From Valencia hispanica (taxonomy: Eukaryota; Chordata; Actinopteri; Cyprinodontiformes; Valenciidae): a stretch of DNA of 64,000 nt. The notes under the pieces were generated by a model. The model had not been told where the DNA came from, ran no database searches, and saw only the letters and a list, made by a program, of their open reading frames with translations. Location: NCBI GenBank assembly GCA_963556495.2, contig OY747702.1:19053903-19117902 (forward strand), in the 5' to 3' direction. Both the position numbers and the translations under genes were made by a program. Shown piece by piece: positions 35,661 through 47,550 of the stretch (positions are counted from its first letter, which is position 1; each line of letters starts with the position of its first letter).

Positions 35661-38600
35661 TTCCCTTGGAAATGTAATTTTGTTTAGGTTTGTGTGCTTG
35701 TTTTATTATTTAATTAGTCATTAAAATATATGTGTGTGTTTAGTAATGGGATAATTGTTTATTTTATTTGTGTCTCATGATCCTTTATAATTAATCAGTT
35801 TCCAGTCGAAGCATCGGTGTCGTTATTCTGTAAATAAATGTATTATAATATACTGTTCTCATTCCTTTCGATAAAGGATTAATATGTAAACACAACATTC
35901 CACTGTTTAGAAGCGGAAATACTTGAACCACAGACTGACTGTGGACAGGAACCACTCTGGCAATCTGCATCCACAGGCTGAAGCTTTGGAGGACGCCAAG
36001 GACACACAGAAAAACACAGATAATGCTGGCAACAACAGCAATGCTTATCAAGAGAAATACGAAATACAAAGTTAGCAATGATATACTTTAATATTAATAA
36101 TTAGAGAACATAACAAGATTTAAATTTGTTTGTGACATTGAATGCGAACTGCTTTTATAATTTCTCAGACTGGAATAAATCTCTGGTTGTTACCATTCAG
36201 ACTGATCCCAGAGGCATCAGTGAGACCCCAGGCGTGAGAGAACACTGCTGTTGATCTGGTGATAGGGCATTAGTTCGAGAGGTGTTAAACACCCCTCCGT
36301 TAACACTTTCACACACAGTCTGTCAGTGTAATAAAGGCCTGCAGCTCTCAATGCACGCACACACCCATTCAGTTAACTCTTCCGTCACTTTGATTTAACC
36401 TTGTTAAACTGTTTCTGAGACATTTTTCTGAGTAAAGATGGATTTTTTTTACTTGACATGTGATAGGTGAGTTAATTAAGACAGTGACATTATTAAAGCC
36501 AAGAGTGACTGCGGCGTGTTTTTATTAATTCACCATCTGACCTTTTCCTCTGGATTCAAGCTTCAGTAACACCTGATACCTAGCAATTACAGCATGATAG
36601 TCTGAAAGCAGAGGAGCGATAGAGCAGGTTTTTTTCATAGCTTAACTGTTAGAAAATTGCCAACAAAAGCTGCTTTAGGTTTTACTGAATTTGCTGGACA
36701 TATGGCAGAGAACAGACTGCTTTAAAATTCGGAAATGATTTAAGCATCTTGGACATAAATGCAATTTATTTTTCTATGATATGCAAGATGTCTGTAATAA
36801 AGTCAGCTATGTGAGGTATAAAAACAGCATTCCCTTGAATATTACTTCTCAGAAAAGGTCAGAACTTTAAATGGGAAAAATCTGACATTTACATAAATAC
36901 AAAAAAGTAATTTCCAAAACCAATTTCCTACATGTACTGATCAGCTTAAAGTGCTCACACTCTTTAATATTAGACCAATGAAATTATTCATTGATTTAGA
37001 AAAAGTCACAGTATTACTCAATTTACACTAGGTTTCATGCAACCAATGAAACTTAAAGAGAAAGTTTAGATTTTGTTTTAGTGGGGCTCTGTTAAGAGAT
37101 TATTAGCAGCCAATGTCTTACTTAGAAGGGATGACTTTCTTAGCGCTTTACCTAGATTAAACAGAGATTTGTGTCTTTGTGTGCGTGTCCAGTCCAGGTA
37201 ACCTAGGCAAAAAGCATAGTGGGTGGGACTGCATTACATTGTCAGTAGCAAATTAGCCCCAAAAAAGGAGAAAATGACACATTACTGGTTTGTAAAATTT
37301 AAAAATGTCCTGGAAGTTTAGCTGAATGTTATTCTAATGTTACAGGTTCTCCTCTGCAATAGTTTTGGTGCAAACAACTTTAGACTTACAGTATCTGTAA
37401 ATAACCATCTGAAACAGCAGTTAATATCACATGCAAGATAATTGTTTTAGTCCTGACGTAGATTTGGGCAGCCAACAGTGTTAGTTTCCAGGAACAACTG
37501 TTTTCATAAAAAATAAAGAAGCGAAGAAAAGGAATGTAATGAGATCTGGTGCCAGATCTGATGGAGATCTGACATGAGATAACTATCTTTAGCCTACATT
37601 TTGTCACAGAAAGTTCCACATAGTTGATGTCATTGTGTGACTTTGTCTAGTAAGGCAGTTGTAGGCTATTTTTATTGAGCTTTAAGCCTAAAACCATACT
37701 GTATGTATGTTTGATGCTCTTATTTTGAAGTATAAAAGGTCTGATAACACTTAATTACGTAAGCACTAAAGAACTCCCATCACTTTGAAATCATTGATCA
37801 ACATTTTGTATACTTCTTGTGAAAAAGAAATGGTAACTGGGAATATATGAAAGCATTTCATACACCAATAACACAACTGGTTACTGCTATCAATGCTAAT
37901 GTCACCATGTGCTTTGTAGCTTACAATTGATACAAAACTAAAAGGCTGTTCATTGTTTTAAATGAGTCTGGAAGGCTTCTGACCACCTCCATCCTGAAAC
38001 AGATAACTACTCCAGCTAAAATATCGACTGATCAAAACTTGTCATCAGAATGGTGTTAGGCTACTGCACTCTTCTACTTCTGATGTCTTCACCTTTAGCC
38101 AGAAGTCAGGAAATTACAGTTTGTTATCTGGATTTTTTTCAGCCAAAGTTTAGACAGCTTGCCAGCTGAGAAGTGGCATTATTACATTTATCACACACTC
38201 AATCAGACATTTTTTATTACCTGATCATCTCGTCACTGAGAGTAACAAAACTACACAACTGGGAAGTCTCCACATTTTTTGCACTTCCTGTCTTTAAAAG
38301 CATTTTGTTATCACAGAATAGTGTACTTCAGAGAGAGAGAAGGGAATAATGCACAATCGGTGCTTTGAACATTAAAACCAGCAGATCTGATAATTGTTTT
38401 TTTGTCTATACCAGTTGTGATGGTTTTCAGTCACACATTGGTAAAATCAGTCCACACACTCACTTCATTAGTTTATAATGTTTTCTGGTTAAAGCTGCGT
38501 TATGTAATACATTTGTTAAAATAAAGCCGTTTTTGTAATCTATTTTCAAATTTTTCATGTTCTGACGATACGATTGACTGTAGTACTTTTTGCCATCATG

Positions 38601-38740
38601 GCACGTCGAGGTTGCTTTTCTAGTTTAGTCATGTAATTCATTGATTTCTTTACTTGAACCTAACAGTAATGTTGTGAAGTGTGCAATATGCATATACTAA
38701 TGTGAGGTTTTTAAAATGTGTTCTGTTATTACCTCTGCCA
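35661..38740. other. Unassigned AT-rich DNA
   Basis: About 3 kb with no recognised gene, transposon or strong signal. The end near 38485-38640 begins with a 'TTAAAGCTGCGTTATGTAA' phrase seen in some teleost dispersed repeats, but it is too short to name. Confidence 0.4.
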
Positions 38741-38930
38741 AGGAGGATTAATTTCGCCAGGGTCTGTCTGTCTGTCTGTCTGTTAGCAACATGACTCAAA
38801 ACGTTGTTAGTGGATTTTGACTACATTTTCAGGAAACGTTTGCAATGGGACCAGGAACAAGTGATAAGAGTTTGGTGGTGATCGGAAAACCACCATTACC
38901 GAAAAAAGGTAAAGCAGCTCAAGGGGAACA
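38741..38930. repeat. Teleost dispersed repeat fragment ('CCTCTGCCAAGGAGG' family)
   Basis: The start TTACCTCTGCCAAGGAGG, the (CTGT)n stretch near 38765, then TTAGCAACATGACTCAAAAC and TTTTCAGGAAACGTTTGCAA match the layout of a common unclassified fish repeat. It has no coding potential. Confidence 0.6.
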
Positions 38931-39007
38931 GGATTCTTTTTTTCCCCTTCTTTTTAACAATGAAAACCTGAAATGTATGCCTTGTACATGTACTTGTATG
39001 TAGCCAC

Positions 39008-39700
39008 TTAAGTCAATACTTTTGTATTGCATTTTGTAATTGTAAAAGTGGGATTTAGATCTGGACTTTGACTAGGTAATTTTAATATACAAAGCTTTGT
39101 TACTAACCATTCCATAGTTCCTCTAACTGCATGTTTAAGGTAATCCTTCTGGACAGGGAACCTTTGCCCCAGTCTTATGTCTTAGGCAGCCTCTAAAGGT
39201 TTTGGGATTGCCCTGATATTCAATTCATTAAACAAACTTCGATCACCTTCCCTGTCTCTTCCATCTGAATATAAGCAATTGCACAGCATTACTCTGTTAC
39301 CATCGTATTGTACCATAGCGATGATGTGTTAGAGAGTGTGCAGAGTGAGTTGTCCTCCACACAGAGTGCTTTCCACCCATGTCAAACAGCTTAATTGTGT
39401 TGTATTACATTGTATTACATGTTCTTCCACATACTTGGTCTGTCCCCTACATGGGTTGTGGTTGATTGTAGCTGGAACTTCTTATGGCTTTCTTTCAACA
39501 TTGGCTTTCTTCTTGCCACTCTTACATAAAGACCAAATGTGTAGAAATCACAACTAATAGTTGTGCTTTTCAAATTTTCTCCTATTGAGCTGTAAATCTC
39601 TGAACCTCCTCCAGAGTTATCATGCTTCTCTTGGCCACTTCTGATTGATGCTCTCCTTTTTCAGCCAGTGAGTTCAATTAGACCGCCACATCTTTGTATC
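39008..39700 (-). mobile_element. Decayed Tc1-like transposon, minus strand
   Basis: Minus-strand transposase blocks read from left to right: TTTAGATCTGGACTTTGAC near 39055, CCTACATGGGTTGTGG near 39447, TTCTTATGGCTTTCTTTCAA near 39479, and CCAGAGTTATCATGCTTCTC near 39612. All frames are broken. The terminal repeats are not preserved. Confidence 0.7.
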
Positions 39701-39810
39701 TTTGGAGATTTTTATACGTCAATATTTCAAAAACCTGTATAATTTTCTTCCACATAATTTTCCCACTTCATGCTTGTTTTAAAATGCACCTTTTGCTTTG
39801 TGAATCTCAG

Positions 39811-40034
39811 GCTCTCAATCAGCAGTTGTCAAACTCTTTATCTGTTTTGCGCTCTAAAGAGCCTTCTCCCATTGCTCTTACAACTAGCTTGGGTTGCTTT
39901 GAGAAATTAGAGGATGGAACAGGTGTCTGTCTTACTGACTTATGTGTGGATTTAATGAGTCTTTCATATCCAAGCCAGAATCACTTCTCTTATATAACAG
40001 CAGATAAAAGAAAAAAAATGGTTATGTGTCTAGG
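39811..40034 (+). other. Weak exon candidate
   Basis: A frame open over 75 codons is preceded by a pyrimidine-rich stretch ending in CTCAG and ends just before CTAGGTAAGCG, a good donor match. The peptide (…SLGCFEKLEDGTGVCLTDLC…) matches nothing recognised. It lies between a Tc1 fossil and a LINE. It may be chance or part of an unrecognised repeat. Confidence 0.15.
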
Positions 40035-40180
40035 TAAGCGACGGTGGGTTCTCTGTGCATAAGAGAACAGTTTCTCAGGAGTTACACTGAAAACAAAGCA
40101 TGTTCTCAGGAAGGCTTGTAGAGGAAAATGTCCCAAGGCATTGCAGGGAAAAAGGTCACAGGAATGTTGCATACAAATGA

Positions 40181-40183
<3 letters not shown>

Positions 40184-40252
<69 letters not shown>
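40184..40252. repeat. (TA)n microsatellite
   Basis: About 34 TA units. It ends at the 5' truncation point of the LINE at 40253. A shorter TA tract follows the LINE tail at about 42283-42305, so the LINE sits between two TA tracts. Confidence 0.95.
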
Positions 40253-40256
<4 letters not shown>

Positions 40257-42284
40257 GAATTACAGACTATGTCTAACCTTCCTTTCTTATCCAAAAACCT
40301 TGAGAAGATTGTTGCTAATCAAGTCTGTGAACATCTAAACAGTAACGGCCTGTTTGAAGAGTTTCAGTCAGGTTTTAGAGCTCATCATAGCACTGAAACA
40401 GCACTGGTGAAGGTTACTAATGATATTCTCATGGCCTCAGATAATGGACTTGTGTCTGTTCTGGTTTTGTTAGATCTCAGTGCTGCTTTTGACTCAGTCG
40501 ATCATAATATTCTCTTAGAAAGGCTTGAACATGTTGCAGGGATCAAAGGAACAGCACTAGGCTGGTTTAAATCATATTTGTCTGACAGATTCCAGTTTGT
40601 TCATCTAAATGATAAATCTTCTTCACTCTCAAGGGTTACTGGTGGAGCTCCACAGGGTTCTGTGCTTGGACCAATTCTTTTCACCATATATATGCTTCCA
40701 ATTGGTAGAATCATTAGATGGCATGGGATAAATTTCCATAGCTATGCCGATGATACACAACTATATTTATCCTAAATCCTGATGAACCCAGTCAGTTAGG
40801 TAGATTACAGGCATGTCTGGAAGACAAAAAAAAACATGGATGAATCTAAACTTTTTGCTTTTAAATTCTGACAAAACAGAAGTTGCTGTCTTTGGACCAG
40901 AAGTTCTAAGAAAGAAACTGATTAGTCAGTCACTTCATCTGGATGGCATCAAATTGGCCCCCAGTAATAACGTAAAGAACCTCTGCGTTATTTTTGACCA
41001 AGACTTGACATTTAAATCCCATATTAAACAGGTTTCTAGGATTTCCTTCTTTCACCTCCGGAATATTGCTAAAATTAGAAACATCCTGTCCAGGAGTGAT
41101 GCTGAGAAACTAGTCCATGCATTTGTTACCTCAAGGCTGGACTACTGTAATTCTTTACTATCAGGTAGTCCACAAAATGCCATTAAAAGCCTTCAGTTGA
41201 TCCAAAATGCGGCAGCATGAGTTCTGATGAATATTAAAAAGAGAGATCACATTTCTCCTGCTTTAGCTTCCCTTCATTGGCTCCCTGTTAAATCCAGAAT
41301 AGAATTTAAGATCCTTCTTCTTACATACAAAGCCCTTAATAATCAAGCTCCATCATACATCAGAGATCTAATTGTTCCATATGTTCCTAACAGAGCACTT
41401 CGCTCTCAGACTGCAGGTTTACTTGTAGTTCCTAGGATTTCTAAAAGTAGAATGGGAGGCAGATATTTTAGTTATCAGGCTCCCCTCCTGTAGAACCAGC
41501 TCCCAGCTTTAGTCCGTGAGGCAGACACTCTGTTTACTTTTAAGGCCAGGCTTAAAACGTTCCTTTTTGATAAAACTTATAGTTAGAGTGGCTAAGGTCA
41601 TCCTGAGCTAGCTCTGTAGTTATGCTGCTATAGGTTTAGACTGCTGGAGGACAGACTTACCAATTTTCTTCACTCTGCTACTTCCTTTTCTACTACTACT
41701 CTCCAGTTGTATTACAGTACATTCTGTTATTTCGACTGTTAACTTTGTTTTCTCTCAGTGTTTTTCTCTCCATAGAAGATATACCTGGTCTGAAATCCTG
41801 CTTGGCTGCAATGCCCTGTTGGACGGGGGGCATCGACTGGGATAATCCTCCCAGTAACTGAACATCCACTGTGTCCTGTTATCAACTTTTTACTTTCTGT
41901 AATATAGAGAGTACTCTTATATCGGATCTTCTGTTCCTTCTGTCTCTGCTCTGTCTTCTCAAACCCCCAGACGGTCGTGGCAGATGGCCGCTCCTACTGA
42001 GCCTGGTTCTGTTGGAGGTTTCTTCCTGTTAAAGAGGAGTTTTTCCTCTCCACCGTCGCTACATGCTTGCTCTGTATGAGGGATTGCTGAAGTATTGCTG
42101 TGGTTGGAAAGTCTGCCCAACCTCACGCCAATGACTGATGCAATCTGCTGGGATTCCTTAAATAGGAATCTTTTTAACTGATTGGAATGTTTGTATAAAT
42201 GTATTGAAATGACTTCTTGTTAAGAGCCTTGAGATGACATCTGTTGTGAATTGGCGCTATATATATAAACTGAATTGAATTGAA
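40253..42284 (+). mobile_element. L2/CR1-clade LINE, second family, 5'-truncated
   Basis: Only the reverse transcriptase and C-terminal part of ORF2 remain, followed by a ~690-bp 3' UTR. The 3' end reads GAATTGGCGCTATATATATA then AACTGAATTGAATTGAATT. A second, shorter copy lies in reverse at 49115-50255 and is closely similar in the overlap, including the 3' UTR. This family differs from the L2 at 23538-27696 in protein sequence, UTR and tail. Confidence 0.9.
40256..41586 (+). pseudogene. L2-type reverse transcriptase, frameshift and stops
   Basis: The reverse transcriptase blocks are [68 protein letters not shown] (family GVPQG) and [10 protein letters not shown] near 40744-40772. A one-base shift follows at about 40773. 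The frame resumes with NPDEPSQLGRL. A TGA at 41218-41220 replaces an Arg codon. A TAG at 41491-41493 in the block LL-stop-NQLPA replaces the usual Trp. The natural end is TAG 41584-41586. The polymerase catalytic YADD is kept. Confidence 0.85.
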
Positions 42285-42379
42285 TTATATATATATATAT
42301 ATATAGCATGTAACACCAGCTTTAAAATCAAAAGGTAATCCTTGAAGTGACAAAGAAACCTATTGTATACGATTTGCAA
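42285..42379. other. TA stub and short unassigned DNA
   Basis: A TA tract follows the LINE tail, then about 70 bp with no feature. Confidence 0.5.
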
Positions 42380-42443
42380 TTCTAGAATTGCGCTGCTCAG
42401 GGTGCCAGGATGTTGGAGTATTTTTGAATTTGAATTGAATTTA
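42380..42443 (+). mobile_element. 64-bp micro-copy of the internally deleted LINE unit
   Basis: The first 41 bases (TTCTAGAATTGCGCTGCTCA …) match the 5' terminus of the units at 59135-59664 and 62600-63135, up to TGTTGGAGTA. They then join directly to the 3' tail phrase TTTTGAATTTGAATTGAATT. More than 460 bp of the unit is absent. No target duplication was evident. Confidence 0.65.
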
Positions 42444-44049
42444 GATGATACCTGTGAACGTTTTTACAAGACCTCTGTGAAAAAGGAGAAAGCTTGAAAA
42501 TAAACATCTGCAGTTTTGAGAATGGATGGTGAGTATATGATACTTATCACCATTTAATTAATGTTTTTTTTTCTGCATGCAATCCATTCAGTTATGCAAT
42601 TGCAATTCTACTGTGATTTCCTGATTTCAAGGAACCAGCTGTGTGTTCCACATTAGCAGGGGCTGCGCATCTGAAACGCTCCCGACAGGAAGCGACACGT
42701 CGCTGAAGTCACGGGGAAAAAGCGCCTTTTACTTAACGCTGCGCTTTTGCATCTGTTGGAGAGCCTGGATGAAGAAAGACAAACAAATGGAAGATGGTAA
42801 TGGTAAGGAATGGGCAATCTTGTTGCGATAACAGTTTCCTGAAATCTAAAAACTGTCACTGCAATCACATTGTGAGTGGTGATAAATTACATATTTAGAA
42901 TGATTTTGAATGACAGACAGCATATTCCTTTAATTATTCCAGCAACAAAATAATCATGGTAATGAATGTCCAGGTTGAAGTCTAGAATTTATGTGTGTAT
43001 AACAGAGAATTTCCAGCAGCTCCTATATAGAGCCCTCAAGGCTTTAGCTCTGGACACACTGGATGGTAAACAATAACACTCACCCTTTTACACCAGAACT
43101 AGAGATGATCTGAGGAGAAAAATCAAAGGTTAAAAATGTCATATCTTTCAGGGTACCCAATTCACTACATCCATCCTACTGGCACGAGTACAGCAAGAAG
43201 CCAGCATAGTTTAATATGTATTAGTAAATCTATATTTGCCCCAAATATGAGAGAAAGGGCATCATTCATCATCTATAGGGTAATGTACTGCAGGAAGAAC
43301 AGCGAGCACTGCAGAAATTGATGTGGCATTAGTTGAAAACAAAGTTCTAACAAAATGTTGATGGGGAACCAGGACAGTGGCTTCTACAAAGCAAAACAGA
43401 AGCCTGTGGACTTGCATGACAAAAATAAAACATTAAATAAATAATAAAATTCAGGAGATGGGGTTTAAAATGGTACAATAAAGGCACTCCAGAGTGGCCT
43501 GAATGCAACTCAATGAGCAATTAAATTTTTAACTTGCTACTGTCTATTGATATGACGAAAAACTAAGTGCCTTAGACATATTTATTTGATTTATTAATTT
43601 CTCTTTTGTAGCAGAAATGCTGCATGTTGAGGCCAATGGCCCTAGAATGACCTTACAAGCAGGGAGATAGCTTCACTGAGGCAGTAGAAGACAAGACTGC
43701 AGGAATATAGGAGTAACGGGACTCTTACTGGCATCTCTGTGCCAGCAGTGCTGACTAGAGAAAAAACGGAAATGGATGAGAAGAGATGGATGCAAAATTT
43801 GCAAACTGTGCCATATCATGTTCATAAATGCTATATATCAGCACTTACTGGATCCATGGTTCATTCTATGATACTCTTTGAGATACAGGTTAGTCGTGTA
43901 TTGAGAGTAATGGGCTGCAAGAAACCAGAGCACATTACCATTAAGCCTGAGGATAAAGAACAAAGTGCTGATTTCAATGCAGTGAACTTTGTGAAATCTT
44001 TGTAAGCTTTCAAAAAGCACAGATATATAAACAGATACTGAGGAACAGT
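42444..44049. other. Unassigned DNA
   Basis: No gene was recognised. A CpG-richer patch at about 42640-42760 has no motif. Short frames are without recognised domains. Confidence 0.4.
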
Positions 44050-45040
44050 AGAGAATCAAATATCCTAGTGCCAGAGATCTGAGTCATACTTGTCAAGAGA
44101 ACGAAACAGAAAAAAGCATGACATCCCAGTGCCACGGATATTGTGAGAAATAGTGAAAATAAGGGAACTGAGGCAAGAGAAGCCAACAGCAAAAAGTTGC
44201 TAAGATCAAGAGGATAAAAGAGAAACTGGCCTTTTGGTAACAGAGACGTGACCAGAAAGTTGTGAGTTATCTGTACAAAAATGAAGCCGGACCTGGTACC
44301 AGCGAACAAGTGGTTTAGGTTGAGTATATCCTAAAGCACTAGCATGACGTGGAAATTTATTTTATTTTATTATTTAAAAGGGAGAATGCATATTCATGAA
44401 CATATAAATGTAAATATGCCAGAATTAGACTGAAGGCTACTTTACATCTCTTGTCCCTGGCAGGTCATGAAATAGAAACAAGATAGAAAAATACAGTTTC
44501 ACACAGTAGACATAAGAACAACCTTTCAAAGATAATAAGAAATATGGTCAGTCACTATCTTGGTGGGTATAGAAAAAAGAAAAGAAGCTTGCAATTTGAT
44601 GCCACAATAGCAACAGAATATTGTCAAAGTGAGTGAAAGAACAGAACGAAACTGACATTGTAGTTCCAGGAATGTCAACTGAACAAGGCAGGATAAAAAG
44701 AGAAAAAAGGTATCCTATTGCACAGAAATGCAAGGAGAAAATTGTTTAAATGAAGCATGGAATGGCAAGAAGCTTGAGCAGTGGCTGCATCAAAAAGGCA
44801 ACTGAGTGAGCAAATGATTAAAAGAGTGCCTGACCGGCAACTTGGTCCCACAAATAGCAACAGAGTCTTGCAAAACAAGGCAAGAGTGGGAGAGAACACT
44901 TCAGTGACAGCAATGAAAGCAAAAAAAGGTGGCAGCAATGTACATTTGGATCTGGCTACAGAAACAGAAGCAAAAATAAATACATCGATAAATGTTGTTT
45001 GGGTAGAAAAATTAATTAACATGATGGTAACATGCAAATA
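44050..45040. repeat. Purine-rich cryptic repeat
   Basis: The plus strand is strongly biased to A and G. Related phrases recur irregularly: GCAACAGAATATTGTCAAAG near 44608 and GCAACAGAGTCTTGCAAAAC near 44867, AGAACGAAAC near 44098 and 44644, and AACTGAG phrases. It looks like a degraded minisatellite without a constant period. Frames through it are open because of composition. Confidence 0.35.
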
Positions 45041-45068
45041 CATAAAATAATGCAGGACATCTAATTGT

Positions 45069-45378
45069 CTATCAATTTTCTATACCTGATGGGTCTTTGC
45101 AGGATTATGGAGGGCAGGTTCCTTTCCCTAGCAGTCAGCAGGTGAGAGATGGGATGCACTTTGGACAGCTTCCTAGGCAATTAACAAGCAACACAGGGAC
45201 AAACAGGTCAAACAGCTATGGGCTTCAGAGACCGATTAACCCGACATGATTGCTTCTGTACTTTGGACAGAAGCCAGAGTACCCAGAGAGAACCTCCGTA
45301 TGTGCTGAAAGAACATGGAAAATCTCACCAAAAAGGCCCCAGCTAGGATTTGAATCCAAGACATAAGACCACAATTTT
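45069..45378 (-). mobile_element. tRNA-related SINE, diverged, minus strand
   Basis: It shares the order of landmarks with the copy at 20930-21242: the TTTGCAGGATTATGGAGGGC block, AGGTGAGAGATGGGATGCAC, GAGACCGATTAACCCGACAT, then GCCAGAGTACCCAGAGAGAA and the head side with GATTTGAATCCAAGACATAA. Divergence is higher than for the other copies. Confidence 0.7.
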
Positions 45379-46049
45379 GGATTTACAAAAAAAAATGCTC
45401 TGAAAAGAGAAAATATTCAGAGAGTGTCAGTTATGTGAAAAAAAATGCCTTGCCTCCCTGGTGGCAGAGGTCAGAGGAGAATGGGTTAACTGGTTTCAAT
45501 ATTCAAAGGCAACAGTAGTTCAAATAACCACTCATTACATTATGCAGAATACCATATAGAACATCCTGTCAAACCCTAAAGCACATGGACTGCAGCAGCA
45601 AAAGACCACTGCAGGGGACACTCCTGTCAGCTAAAAAAACAAGAAAATAAGGCTGCGATTAACACACACTTCTCAATATTGGACAAAACAGGTTGGAATA
45701 ACATTGTCTAGTCCAATGAGTCTCAATCTCAGCGGCAACATTTAGGTGGTAGGGTGAGAATTTTGAAAAACAAGAAAATATTATAGTATTAAAGAAAAGT
45801 TGTTCTGTTTTATTGTTTGGAGCTTTCAACCTCTGTCTGTCAGGAAACATGGTGGATTTGTTGGCAGTTTATTGAAACTGTCAACGTTAAGGTAAGGATC
45901 TACATTCTGTTGGGTTTAACAAATAGGAATGGTGCTATATGTAGAAATGGCATCTGTCCTGAATCGCTGACATACAGTGCTAAAAATAGTTTAAAATGTG
46001 GAATCCAGAATAATTTTTTCTCTGTGTTTTATAAACAGTAAAACTCTGT
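45379..46049. other. Unassigned DNA
   Basis: No gene or repeat family was recognised. Confidence 0.45.
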
Positions 46050-46320
46050 TTGTACACACCAGGTAGCATTGTGGGACAAATGTGTCAGAGGCTGCCACCC
46101 CAAACCTCCGGAGTGCCTGCATGGTCTGACACCAACCATTGAGCCCCCTTCCACCACTCCGTTCTGCTTTGACAGAGTAGAAGCTAACATCTCCTGTGAT
46201 ACCTCCTCTCCTTTGAAAACATCTGCTGAATCTGGCTTTATTAATGCAAAGATAAATGTAAGAGAGAAAATCTACTGTAACAAGGGCCTCAAACATGCCA
46301 GAGAACGGGACTGTGCCAAG
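46050..46320 (+). other. Weak exon candidate, Cys-rich
   Basis: A 90-codon frame is bounded by a possible acceptor (TTTGTACACACCAG) and a possible donor (CCAAG then GTATTC). The peptide has six or more Cys (for example CVRGCHPKPPEC) and is less AT-rich than its flanks. No family was recognised, and no neighbouring exon was found. It could be an exon of a host gene whose other exons lie outside, or chance. Confidence 0.2.
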
Positions 46321-47249
46321 GTATTCTTGCTGTTATGATTACAACTCTTCAAAATATAGTCTTCACAAAAATAACAGCATAATTTAAAGAATAAAAATCT
46401 ATTCAGCAGAGAGCCTTCAACTACTTTAGCTCACTCTGCGCCGCCTGCTGAAAGTCCTGAAATGCAAATGAAAGGGCTGACATGGAAGAGGACTGTGGGT
46501 GTAAATCCACCATTGTCCCTTGAGTCCTCTAAGTCTTAAGTTTATTGTTGTTGAAGATCATTCTTAAACTTACATTTATAAAAAATATGAAAGAGTCTAA
46601 CTTTTGTTTGGGAATTTAAATTTGAATTTTTACACAATGAACTATGAATATGAACTCTCCCCTTCTTTTATGCTCATTTAACAAGTTATTTTATGAATAT
46701 GTAAAATGTGCAGAAAAGCTCCCACAAGAAATGAACCTTAGGAAACAAAGACTAAAAGCTTGACAAAAAACTTAAGAGACATTGTCCTGCCATCTCAGAG
46801 TAGCAATAGCATTAGCACTGTCTGTGTTCTTTTAGAAGAACCCACAGGCGGCTGTTAATAGCATTACTGATTGCAAAGGTAAAAGACATTTTGTGTTGTT
46901 TTATGGCCTAACCAGCTGGTTCCAACAATGCCGAAGCATTGCTCATTTTCTTCTGTGAAAGTAGCAGGTTATGAAACAGGCTGAAGCATTTGGCAAAGAC
47001 ACAGAAATAGCACAGTTTGACTATTTGACATGACTATTTTTTTCTCTGTTGTTTCTGTAGACATGCAGGATAAAAAAGGCAAGAATGACTCAAGTTGATT
47101 CATGACAGCGTTAGCAGTGTCATGATGCATATTCTGTTATACAATTCCAGTGAGCAGCAGTTATTTATGCCTGTGTGATATGATTGACTGAAGGATTTTA
47201 CAAGCTTAAGAAACGGATGAACAGGAAGAAAGATTAACAAGTAAATACA
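46321..47249. other. Unassigned AT-rich DNA
   Basis: No gene or repeat family was recognised. Confidence 0.45.
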
Positions 47250-47256
47250 CTCATAT

Positions 47257-47550
47257 GGATCATAGCCAGTGGCGGTTCTTGCACAAAAATTCCCCTGGGC
47301 AAGCCCCTCTGTCTGCCAATGAATTAATGCCAATGAATTAATGTCTCATTGTCAGCTGTCAGCAGGACCCACCAACTCCCGTTGACTACACAACTTTTTT
47401 AAGATGCTACTGACAGATCAGTTATATGCTCATATATATAGTTTTTTAAATCTTGTGCTATACAAATAAAAGTATCCTTGCCCTTGCCCTTATTCACCCC
47501 CCCCCCCCCCCTCCCCCTTTTAATGCTGCCCTGGGGAACTGCCTATATGG
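47257..47550. mobile_element. hAT-like short element containing an L2-type tail
   Basis: The left end has AGCCAGTGGCGGTTCTTG and the right end GGGGAACTGCCTATATGG, imperfect inverted repeats. CTCATAT occurs directly outside both ends (47250-47256 and 47551-47557), close to a hAT 8-bp duplication. Inside, TTGTGCTATACAAATAAA followed by CTTGCCC repeats (about 47453-47490) matches the 3' end of the L2 at 27655-27696. A C-rich tract follows at 47497-47511. No open frame. Confidence 0.55.

Noticed and set aside
38485..38640. Named dispersed repeat starting TTAAAGCTGCGTTATG
   Set aside because: Similarity to a common teleost repeat is limited to the first ~20 bases by eye.
40106..40294. Open frames of alternating Ile and Tyr on both strands
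   Set aside because: They are translations of the TA array next to the LINE.
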